A stretch of DNA of 64,000 bases from Paractinoplanes pyxinae (GTDB taxonomy: Bacteria > Actinomycetota > Actinomycetes > Mycobacteriales > Micromonosporaceae), in NCBI RefSeq assembly GCF_026626335.1, contig NZ_JAPNTZ010000025.1:62001-126000 (forward strand). The letters run 5' to 3'. Numbering within the stretch: position 1 is the first letter of the stretch; every line of letters begins with the position of its first letter. Position numbers and translations under genes: made by a program. The notes under the pieces were generated by a model, which had not been told where the DNA came from, ran no database searches, and was given only the letters and a program-made list of their open reading frames with translations. Shown here piece after piece: positions 49,210 through 56,474 of this stretch.

Positions 49210-50943
49210 TTGAGCCGCCCGGGCACGCCGGAGGATCCGCTGCTGGCCGCGGCCGGCGACTGGTCCGCGACCATCGGCGACGCCCAGGACGAGCTGATCC
49301 GCACGGCGCCCGAGAGCGTCCTGATCATTCAGGGCGGTCCGGGCACCGGCAAGACGGACACCGCGCTGCGCCGGGTGGCCTGGCTGCTGGACGAGCCCGA
49401 CCTGGGCCTGAGCGCGCCCGAGGTGCTGGTGGTGGGCCCGTCGCACGCGTTCGCCCGGCGCACCCGGACGCTGCTCGAGGGCTGGGGGCACGAGGGGGTC
49501 GCGCACAGCTCGATCGACGGATTGCTGCCCAAGGCGGTCACCGGCCGCCCCGAGGCGCCGCACGTGACCCGGCTCAAGGGCGAGGCGCGGATGGCCGGGC
49601 TGCTCGGCCGGGCCATCGAGAAGCACCGGGCTCAGCAGGGCGTCATCCCGCCGGTGCTGTCGGTCCGGGGCCGGGTCGTACGCCTCGATCCCGCCACGAT
49701 CGAGCGGGTGATCACGACAGCCAAGGCCAGCGAGGCGACAGCCGGGGACAGGCGACGCCTGCTGCGGGCCGCGCTCGTCGCCGGTACGCAGGACCCGCGT
49801 TTGATTCTGGAAGCCGCCGACGTGCTGGCCGACCGCTTGTGGCCCGAGTTCGAGGCGGCCACGTTCCTGGCCGAGCTGTTCGCCTCCCGCGAGAAGCTGA
49901 CCGAGGCGGCCGAGGGCGAGTTCACCGAGCGTGAGATCGACGCGCTGGTCCGGGCCCCGGGCGAGGAGCCGCCGTTCAGCGAGGCCGACCTGCCCCTGCT
50001 CGACGAGGCCGAACACGTGTCGGGAACGGAACCGCAGACGTACGCCCATGTGGTGGTCGACGAGGCGCAGGACCTCTCCCCCATGCAGCTCCGGGCGATC
50101 TCGCGCCGCTCGTCCAACGGGTCACTGACCGTGGTCGGCGACATGGCCCAGTCGACCGGCCCGTGGGCCCGCGACGACTGGCACGACGTGCTCGCCCACC
50201 TGCCGTCGCAGATGCCGCACGTGCACCGCGAGCTGCATTTCGGCTATCGCATCCCCCGCCAGATCTTCGAGCTGGCAGCCGAGTTGCTGCCGACCGCGGC
50301 CCCCAGCGTGCAGCCCCCGACAACCGTGCGTGAAGGTCCGGCCGAGCCGGTGATCGCGCCGGTCGAGCCGTCGGGCCGGGCGGCGGTCGTGGTGGCGGCG
50401 GCGGCCGATCACGCCGCGGACGGGCGCTCGGTCGCGGTGATCTGCCCGGCGCGCTGCCGCGACGAGATCGAGGCGGTGCTGCGTACGCAAGAGCTTCCCT
50501 GGGGTACGGCCCCGGGCGACGACCGGGGGCCGGCGATCACGCTGCTGAGCCCCCATGAGGCCAAGGGCCTGGAATTCGACGCCGCCGTGGTGGTCGAGCC
50601 GGGGTTCATCGTCGACGACGACCCGCGCGGGCATCGGCTGCTCTACACGGCCCTGACCCGGGCGACCGGCCACCTGCATTTGGTGGGCGCGCCCGAAGAC
50701 CTGCCGATGGCGCCCGAGCCGGAATCGGACCCGGCCTCCGGCGAGGCCGCCGAACCGGCGTCCGTTTCGGCGCCGCCGGCCCCCGCGCCGCCGCCGTTGC
50801 CCATGCCGGACGACCCGGTTCTGCGCGAGCGGATCGACATGGTCGCGCAGAGCCTGGCCGAGACGCTGCTGGCCAACCTCACACCGGAGCTGTGGCCGGT
50901 CGCGCTCGACCGCCTGATCGAACTGATCAGCCCCGACCCCTGA
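49210..50943 (+). CDS. Short UvrD/HelD-like superfamily 1 ATPase
   Basis: 577 residues from a TTG at 49210; no other start lies near, and a longer frame would run through the DUF6510 gene. Motif I is QGGPGTGKTDTALRRV, motif II VVVDEAQDLSPMQLRAI, motif III VVGDMAQST, motif IV/V LLSPHEAKGLEFDAAVVVEP, and motif VI LYTALTRATGHLHLVG. This order matches HelD, which removes stalled RNA polymerase. The N-terminal coiled-coil arm of about 100–200 residues that enters the polymerase channel is missing; Walker A starts near residue 40. It may be a different SF1 branch or a truncated HelD. The C-terminus after ~510 is Pro/Ala-rich. It follows DUF6510 by 2 bp. Confidence 0.85.
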   Translation: MSRPGTPEDPLLAAAGDWSATIGDAQDELIRTAPESVLIIQGGPGTGKTDTALRRVAWLLDEPDLGLSAPEVLVVGPSHAFARRTRTLLEGWGHEGVAHSSIDGLLPKAVTGRPEAPHVTRLKGEARMAGLLGRAIEKHRAQQGVIPPVLSVRGRVVRLDPATIERVITTAKASEATAGDRRRLLRAALVAGTQDPRLILEAADVLADRLWPEFEAATFLAELFASREKLTEAAEGEFTEREIDALVRAPGEEPPFSEADLPLLDEAEHVSGTEPQTYAHVVVDEAQDLSPMQLRAISRRSSNGSLTVVGDMAQSTGPWARDDWHDVLAHLPSQMPHVHRELHFGYRIPRQIFELAAELLPTAAPSVQPPTTVREGPAEPVIAPVEPSGRAAVVVAAAADHAADGRSVAVICPARCRDEIEAVLRTQELPWGTAPGDDRGPAITLLSPHEAKGLEFDAAVVVEPGFIVDDDPRGHRLLYTALTRATGHLHLVGAPEDLPMAPEPESDPASGEAAEPASVSAPPAPAPPPLPMPDDPVLRERIDMVAQSLAETLLANLTPELWPVALDRLIELISPDP

Positions 50944-50944
50944 G

Positions 50945-51325
50945 CTACGAGCGGAAACCTCCGCGCAGGCGCTGGGCCAGGCTGACCGGCGCGGGCGGGC
51001 GCTCGGCCGCGGGCCGCGGTTTGGCCGGGATGGAGCGGCCGACCGGGCGGTCGTAGTCGGCGGTGGCGATCGCCTCGATGATCTGGCCGTCGCCGAAGTT
51101 CTCGGAATCGGGGATCGAGGGCACGAAGCCGACCAGGACGCCGTTGCGCATGATCTGGGCCTCGAGGCCGGCGGTGCCGTCGTTGTCCCAGATCGCCTCG
51201 CGGCCGTCGGGCAGCATGACCCGGATGCCGTACTGGGTGATGCCGGCCTGCGGCAGTTTCACATGGGCGAAGACATTGCGTGCCCGCAGCGTGTCGACGA
51301 TCCGCCGTGCCCGTTCTTCTTCCAT
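50945..51325 (-). CDS. Conserved small protein of unknown function
   Basis: 126 residues. An α/β start (RARRIVDTLRARNVFAHVKLPQAGITQYGIRVMLPDGREAIWDNDG) is followed by a strand-rich middle (LVGFVPSIPDSENFGDGQIIEAIATADYDRPVG) and a Pro-rich basic tail (RPAAERPPAPVSLAQRLRGGF). No signal peptide or membrane helix. I do not recognise the family. It converges on the helicase gene with a 1-bp gap and is divergent from the esterase gene. Confidence 0.72.
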   Translation of the reverse strand: MEEERARRIVDTLRARNVFAHVKLPQAGITQYGIRVMLPDGREAIWDNDGTAGLEAQIMRNGVLVGFVPSIPDSENFGDGQIIEAIATADYDRPVGRSIPAKPRPAAERPPAPVSLAQRLRGGFRS

Positions 51326-51432
51326 GTGAAGACGGTAGCCGCGCGGCCTGAGGGCAGCCTGAAGATCGCCTGTGGCGCTCGTGTGAATGATCGATCACTG
51401 CTCGATATCGACGCAGGTCACATCGACGTACG

Positions 51433-51498
51433 TTACTCGTCCGTAACAGGAATGTCACCGTGTTTCTTTTCTCGGCACCCTGACTTACCGTTCAGTAA
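51433..51498. promoter_or_regulatory. Pair of TTAC-N6-GTAA palindromes (candidate TetR-type operators)
   Basis: TTACTCGTCCGTAA at 51433–51446 and TTACCGTTCAGTAA at 51485–51498; both continue with a C. The 52-bp period is five helical turns, so both face the same side of the DNA. The second copy is 46 bp before the start of the esterase gene. Confidence 0.5.
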
Positions 51499-51544
51499 CC
51501 GGAGCGCTTCGGCTTCCCCTCCCCCACGGACCGGAGGCCACCCG

Positions 51545-52345
51545 ATGGGCAGACGTCTGTCTTTGCTCGGCTGTCTCGTCACTACGACCATGCTTTCGCT
51601 CGCCGTGGCGGCCCCCGCCGCGGCGGCCGTCGACCCTGCCGTCACCGACTACGTCGCCCTGGGCGACTCCTACTCCTCGGGCGTGGGCGCGCCCGGCCAG
51701 AGCGTCTTCTGCCTGCGCAGCAAGCAGGGCTACCCCGGCCAGTGGGCGGCGCGCAACAAGCCCAAGTCGTTCACCGACCTCAGCTGCGGCGGGGCCGTGA
51801 CCGACGACGTGCGCACCCTGCAGGTCCCGTTCCTGAGCAGCGGGGCCGACTTGATCAGCATCACGATCGGCGGCAACGACGCGGGCTTCGCCCCGACCGT
51901 GCTCGGCTGCCAGGTCGGCAGCGACGCGGCCTGCCTCGACAAGGTGGCCGCCGCGCGTACGGACATCACCAGCAATGTGCCCGGCAAGCTCGACGCCACC
52001 TACGCGGCCATCAAGCGCAAGGCCCCGAAGGCGAAGGTCGTGGTGCTCGGCTACCCCATCCTGTTCGACACGTCGTCGGCGTCGTGCGGCCTGACCGGCA
52101 TGAGCCTGACCAAGCGCCGAGCCCTCAACGAGGGCGCGCAACTGCTCAACGACATCATCGCGGCCCGAGCCCAGGCCGCCGGCTTGACCTTTTCCGACGT
52201 ACGAGATGAGTTCGCTGGCCACGGAATCTGTGCACCCACTCCCTACCTGAACGGCCTCACGGTCGTCCCGCCCCAGAACTCGTTCCACCCCAACGCCACC
52301 GGCTACACGAACGGCTACCTGCCGGCCTTGGCCAGCGCGCTGTGA
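51545..52345 (+). CDS. Secreted SGNH/GDSL-family esterase or lipase
   Basis: 266 residues from the ATG at 51545, with GGAGG 6 nt upstream. The signal peptide ends near VAAPAAAA (about residue 29). SGNH blocks: nucleophile Ser in VALGDSYSSGVGAPG, block II Gly in LSCGGAVTDDV, block III Asn in ITIGGNDAGF, and block V His in NSFHPNATGY, so the machinery is complete. Six cysteines are spaced like those of the Streptomyces SGNH lipase/esterase family with three disulfides. It hydrolyses lipid or phenolic esters outside the cell; the substrate is unknown. Two TTAC-N6-GTAA sites upstream suggest a dedicated repressor. Confidence 0.9.
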   Translation: MGRRLSLLGCLVTTTMLSLAVAAPAAAAVDPAVTDYVALGDSYSSGVGAPGQSVFCLRSKQGYPGQWAARNKPKSFTDLSCGGAVTDDVRTLQVPFLSSGADLISITIGGNDAGFAPTVLGCQVGSDAACLDKVAAARTDITSNVPGKLDATYAAIKRKAPKAKVVVLGYPILFDTSSASCGLTGMSLTKRRALNEGAQLLNDIIAARAQAAGLTFSDVRDEFAGHGICAPTPYLNGLTVVPPQNSFHPNATGYTNGYLPALASAL

Positions 52346-52351
52346 TCCCGG

Positions 52352-52386
52352 TCCGGGCGGGTGCCACCAGTTAGCACCCGCCCGGA
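52352..52386 (+). terminator. Rho-independent-type hairpin after the esterase gene
   Basis: Perfect 13-bp arms TCCGGGCGGGTGC (52352–52364) and GCACCCGCCCGGA (52374–52386) with a 9-nt loop, 7 nt past the stop codon. No U-tract follows, as is common in actinobacteria. Confidence 0.85.
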
Positions 52387-52425
52387 ACCGCCGCCCGATC
52401 CCCGCACCCAGGATCGTTCCGAGGC

Positions 52426-52722
52426 ATGGCCAGCATCGTCGTCCTCCTGCTCCTGCTAGACCTGGCGCTAGTGATCATCGCGCTGGTCGACTGCCTCCGC
52501 TTCAAGGAGGACGAGATCCGCACCGCCCCCTGGGCCGCCTGGATGTTCGCCATCCTCCTGCTCAGCCCCTTCGGCGCCATCGCCTGGTTCGTCAAGGGCC
52601 GCCCGGTGCCGAAGGTCGAGCTACGCCCCCGCCCGGTCTTCGTGGCCCCCGACGACAACCCCGACTTCCTCAAGAACCTGGCCGCCGCCATCCGCGAGAA
52701 CAACCCCGAGGGCGGCCAGTAG
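52426..52722 (+). CDS. Two-helix membrane protein with PLD-nuclease N-terminal (PLDc_N) domain
   Basis: 98 residues. Helix 1 (ASIVVLLLLLDLALVIIALVDC, residues 2–23) and helix 2 (WAAWMFAILLLSPFGAIAWFV, ~36–56) flank a short loop, RFKEDEIRTAP. This is the PLDc_N pattern, found alone or ahead of phospholipase-D domains. The cytoplasmic tail is short and Pro-rich. The function of the stand-alone form is unknown. It stands alone, converging on the minus-strand gene at 52732 with a 9-bp gap. Confidence 0.85.
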   Translation: MASIVVLLLLLDLALVIIALVDCLRFKEDEIRTAPWAAWMFAILLLSPFGAIAWFVKGRPVPKVELRPRPVFVAPDDNPDFLKNLAAAIRENNPEGGQ

Positions 52723-52731
52723 CCGGCGGCC

Positions 52732-54381
52732 TCAATCGACCTGCCGGTATCTCCTGCCGTCCCAACGAAGGCCGGCGGTGAACCCGCCGAACCCGCCGGA
52801 CTGCTTGAGGTCTCGGGAGACCACCACATAGAGGATTCCGTCCCGGACGTAGAGCGGGTCGAGCACGAACGCGGAGCTCTTGTTGAGGATCGTCTGCAAC
52901 ACGCGCACCGAGGAATCCGTGGTGGCCCGTCCGTCCAGCAGCGTCACGTCGGACGGCAAACTGCCCGTCGAAGCCGGTCGGCACGTCGACCGGACCAGCA
53001 CGTCCGGGACGGTCTTGGAGCGGTTGAAGACGTACAGCCGCTGCATGACGTCGACGATGCCGCTGTCACAGTCCTGGGCCACCGACTCAGGCGACCAGTC
53101 GAGCCCGGCGACACCCCGCCCGGCCGCCGCATCGCACACAGCGTCGGTCCCGGTTCCCGCCGAATCACACTGCCGGCTCTGCCCGAGGAATCCCCTGACG
53201 CCTGCGAATCTCTTCTCGAACAGGAACGTCCACCCTCGCGCGGCATAGACCGCCCTTGTACCGGAACCGGTCGGTCCCGCCTCGATCGCCTGCGCGAGGG
53301 CATCCAGGTCAGGCCTGGTGCCGACCGAACCGAAGAGTCCCGAGCGGCCGTATGCCTTTCCATCGGCGAAGAACTGCGGTGTCGCGTACTGGGACAGCCA
53401 CTTGTAGTCGTGGCGACAGGCTGCGTCGTGCACGGCGGTGAGCAGCGCGACCGAATACGCCCGGGCGCCGGTGAAGGACTGCTCGGTGAGCGCTTCGGCC
53501 GAGCAGACCGGCGCCGGGCCGGATGATGCCCGCGAGAAGTTCGTGCCCGCCACACCGTCGAGCGACTTCAACGCGGTCCGGACCACCGATGGAAGTTCCA
53601 GATCTGGTCGGACAGCCTCGCCGCGGCCCTCGTCGGTGTCGGGCCGTTCGGAGCCGTTGCTGCTCGCGAAGACGATCCAGGTTCCCGAGACGACGATGAG
53701 TTCCTCGCCGGCGACCAGGCCGTCCTTGATGAATTCCTCGGAGTTCCGCCACACCTTGCGGATCGCCACCGCGGCGTCCCCCATGTCGAGCGGGAAGGCC
53801 GTCGCCCAGCCGTCCTGGCTGTACTGCTTGAAGTCGTAGCCCTCGACATGGCACTCGGAGAGATCGCCGACCAGGTCCGCCACTGCCGCGGCCTTCGCCT
53901 CGGGAATGCGCATCAGCACCAGGTCGGCGCCGGCCTCTGCGCCCTGGTACCGCGGGCCGTACTTGGGGCCGGTCAGCATGTTGAGCAGAATGTCGGTCGC
54001 GCCGCCGCCCGCGATCGGCCGGTCGTAGCAGAACGGCGGCGGGGCCGGACCGGTGTCCTCCTGCTCCGAATCGAACTCGGTGAGCGACAGCGGCGCGGGC
54101 ACATCGCGGAGCGCGTCCCGCACCTGCTGCTCGGTGACGACAGCCTTCTCGGCACCGGGCACGACCCCGTCGGCCGCGCCGTGCTTGCCGGGCAGAGCGC
54201 GCCAGAACCGCGCATGGTGCGACCACCCTTCCCCCGGGTTCTGCTGCGGCTGGGGAAGGGTCAGATTCGCGTATCGGCGCCGTTGAACGAGAGCACGCAC
54301 ACGGGAGCCACCGCTGAGGGCAGCTGACGACCGAGTGCGAACATGTGGATCACGGTAGGCCAGAACGCCGGAACCCTCCAC
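52732..54381 (-). CDS. Unknown protein linked to the Ser/Thr kinase gene; N-terminus uncertain
   Basis: 549 residues if the GTG at 54381 is used. The body resembles extracytoplasmic sensor proteins of the PknH type: ADLVLMRIPEAKAAAVADLVGDLSECHVEGYDFK … LIVVSGTWIVFASSN and, later, ALLTAVHDAACRHDYKWLSQYATPQFFADG. It has seven or more cysteines, which fits an exported protein, but the first ~60 residues are basic and no signal peptide is present. GGTGGAGGG at the proposed start looks like a ribosome site for a start further in, or the N-terminus may have been lost by a frameshift. It lies 17 bp after the kinase gene. Confidence 0.65.
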   Translation of the reverse strand: MEGSGVLAYRDPHVRTRSSAALSGGSRVRALVQRRRYANLTLPQPQQNPGEGWSHHARFWRALPGKHGAADGVVPGAEKAVVTEQQVRDALRDVPAPLSLTEFDSEQEDTGPAPPPFCYDRPIAGGGATDILLNMLTGPKYGPRYQGAEAGADLVLMRIPEAKAAAVADLVGDLSECHVEGYDFKQYSQDGWATAFPLDMGDAAVAIRKVWRNSEEFIKDGLVAGEELIVVSGTWIVFASSNGSERPDTDEGRGEAVRPDLELPSVVRTALKSLDGVAGTNFSRASSGPAPVCSAEALTEQSFTGARAYSVALLTAVHDAACRHDYKWLSQYATPQFFADGKAYGRSGLFGSVGTRPDLDALAQAIEAGPTGSGTRAVYAARGWTFLFEKRFAGVRGFLGQSRQCDSAGTGTDAVCDAAAGRGVAGLDWSPESVAQDCDSGIVDVMQRLYVFNRSKTVPDVLVRSTCRPASTGSLPSDVTLLDGRATTDSSVRVLQTILNKSSAFVLDPLYVRDGILYVVVSRDLKQSGGFGGFTAGLRWDGRRYRQVD

Positions 54382-54398
54382 CTAATTCCGCGCCCCGC

Positions 54399-56291
54399 TC
54401 ACCAGGTGAAGGTGGACCCCCGGGCCTCGCTGGTCAGGGAGCGGCCGTCCCGGTCGTAGTCGAAGGACATGACCACGGCGTAGGTGCGGCCGCGGGTGGG
54501 CTGGACGGACGACGGTCCGCAGGTGCGGGTGGAGACGTCGCCGTCGAAGACCAGGCCGTCGCACGTCTTGCGGGCGCCGACGATGCGGCCGGTGCCGGAT
54601 TCGCGCAGGGACACCGTGATGCTGCCGCGGCCGCCGCCCGGTGCGGTCACCGACGCCTGCATGCGGACGTCCGGGCCGACCATGTGGCACGGCTCGACCT
54701 TGGCCGCGGTCCGGTTCTTGAAGTCGATCGCCAGGCTGCCGTTGCACTGCCAGGGGCCGTAGGCGTCGACCTCGGTGCGGGACGAGCGGGTCGGCTTGCG
54801 CTTGGTGGGTGGTTGCGGTGTTTTCGTCCGTACGACGTCAGGGGTGGCCGCCGAGGTCGGGGCACTCACCGCCGGGGCGGGCCGCTTCTGCTTTACCGGC
54901 GCACGGCCAGCGTTCCGGTTGGCCGCCCCGTTCGTACGACGTTGCGCCACGGTGGAGGTGGCGGGCGCGGCCGCCGTCGGCGCGGTCTGCACGATCACCC
55001 GCGGGGCGGCCAGATCCTGGGTCCGGCCGTTGTCCCGCCCCATGTTCCAGGCCGTGGTGGCCACCGCGGAGGCGACCATGGCCGCCGCGATCAGCGCCAT
55101 CGTGGCACCCGGCCGGGCCCACCGCCAGCCCGGCACCACGTTGCGCCGCCCGGGGTGACGCTGCGGCGGAACGATCGAGATCGCCGGCCCAGGCGGTAGG
55201 CCCACGCCCCTGTCGCCGTTCGACTCCGGTGCGCCGGCCTCCTTGTCGCCGTTCGGCTCCGGTGCGCCCGCGCCCTTGTCGCCGGTCGGCGAGACCCGCC
55301 ACGCGTCGTCCCCGGCAGCCGGCACTCCCCACGGGTCGTCCTCGCCCGGCACCGCTCGCCACGCGTCGTCCCCGGCCGGCGGAAGCGACGCCGAATGCAG
55401 CACCGGCGCCGAGCGTGGCGGCTCGGCGAGGGCGCCGGCCGACGCCGACGCCGGCAGGGCGGGCACGTCGGCGAAGCGCCGGGACAGGTCGGACAGGTCG
55501 GCCACCAGCTCGGCCGCGCTGGGGCGCAGGCGGGGCTTCTGGGCCAGGCACGACATGATCAGGTCCCAGATCGGGCCGGGGACGCCGGGCCGGCGGGCCG
55601 GATTCCCCTCGAGGTGCTGGCGCATCAGGTCGGGGATGGAGTCGCTCAGGTACGGCGGCCGGCCGCTGACCAGCTCGTACAGCAGCACGCCGAGCGCGTA
55701 CACATCGGTCGCCGGGTTGGCCGTCGCGCCGTGGAAGGCCTCGGGCGACATGTAGTGCGGAGTGCCGACGACCGCGTTGGGCGTGGTCATGCTGGGCGTG
55801 TTCAGGATCCGGGCCACGCCGAAGTCGGTGAGCCGGGTGTCGAGCCGGCCGTCCACGCTCGCGAGCAGGATGTTGTCCGGCTTGAGGTCGCGGTGCACCA
55901 CACCCAGGTCGTGCGCCTCGGCCAGCGCGGCCGCCACCTGTGCCGTGAGCCGCGCCGCCTCGCCCACGGCCAGGGTCGGCTGCGTGCGCAGCAGGTCACG
56001 CAAACTACCCCCGCCGACGAGGTCCATCACCAGGCCGATGGTCTCGCCCACGCTGAACAGGTCGTGCACGCGCACCACGTTGCGGTGGCGCAGCATCCGC
56101 AGGATCGTGCGCTCCTGCACGAACCGGGTGACCAGCCGGGGCTGCCCCAGCAGGGTCTCGTGCAGCAGCTTCACCGCGACGGACTTGCCGGTGGACCGGT
56201 CGAGCGCCTCCCACACCGTTCCGGTGGCGCCCTGGCCGATCGGGCGTTGCAGCACGTACGAGTTACCGACGCACCGTCCGCTCAGGTCCAT
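54399..56291 (-). CDS. Receptor-type Ser/Thr protein kinase (Hanks type)
   Basis: 630 residues from the ATG at 56291. The kinase domain (10–270) is complete: GQGATGTVWEAL glycine loop, VAVKLL with Lys41, HRDLKPDNILL catalytic loop, DFGVARI, and APE-equivalent MSPEAF. A Pro/Asp-rich juxtamembrane segment with GDDAWRA-type repeats (~300–385) leads to one membrane helix (ATMALIAAAMVASAVATTAW, ~398–418). The exported part has a basic/Pro linker and a four-cysteine β domain (YGPWQCNGSLAIDFKN … ARKTCDGLVF … TRTCGPSS). There are no PASTA repeats, so the ligand is not muropeptide by that route. It is probably co-transcribed with the following unknown gene. Confidence 0.92.
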   Translation of the reverse strand: MDLSGRCVGNSYVLQRPIGQGATGTVWEALDRSTGKSVAVKLLHETLLGQPRLVTRFVQERTILRMLRHRNVVRVHDLFSVGETIGLVMDLVGGGSLRDLLRTQPTLAVGEAARLTAQVAAALAEAHDLGVVHRDLKPDNILLASVDGRLDTRLTDFGVARILNTPSMTTPNAVVGTPHYMSPEAFHGATANPATDVYALGVLLYELVSGRPPYLSDSIPDLMRQHLEGNPARRPGVPGPIWDLIMSCLAQKPRLRPSAAELVADLSDLSRRFADVPALPASASAGALAEPPRSAPVLHSASLPPAGDDAWRAVPGEDDPWGVPAAGDDAWRVSPTGDKGAGAPEPNGDKEAGAPESNGDRGVGLPPGPAISIVPPQRHPGRRNVVPGWRWARPGATMALIAAAMVASAVATTAWNMGRDNGRTQDLAAPRVIVQTAPTAAAPATSTVAQRRTNGAANRNAGRAPVKQKRPAPAVSAPTSAATPDVVRTKTPQPPTKRKPTRSSRTEVDAYGPWQCNGSLAIDFKNRTAAKVEPCHMVGPDVRMQASVTAPGGGRGSITVSLRESGTGRIVGARKTCDGLVFDGDVSTRTCGPSSVQPTRGRTYAVVMSFDYDRDGRSLTSEARGSTFTW

Positions 56292-56474
56292 GGTCGACGT
56301 GCCGTGCGTGTCGGCGCGTGATCCAACACTCGACCGGTCCCGCGTGCCATGCTGGGTCACTCGAAGATCCCTCCGGAGTGCGGACAATGCCCCGGAATAT
56401 TGCTGTTTGTCCGCTTCGGAAGGCAAGTCTTTACGCCCGGTTTCGCACCTTCGGTAGGAGTCGTGGGATTCCCG

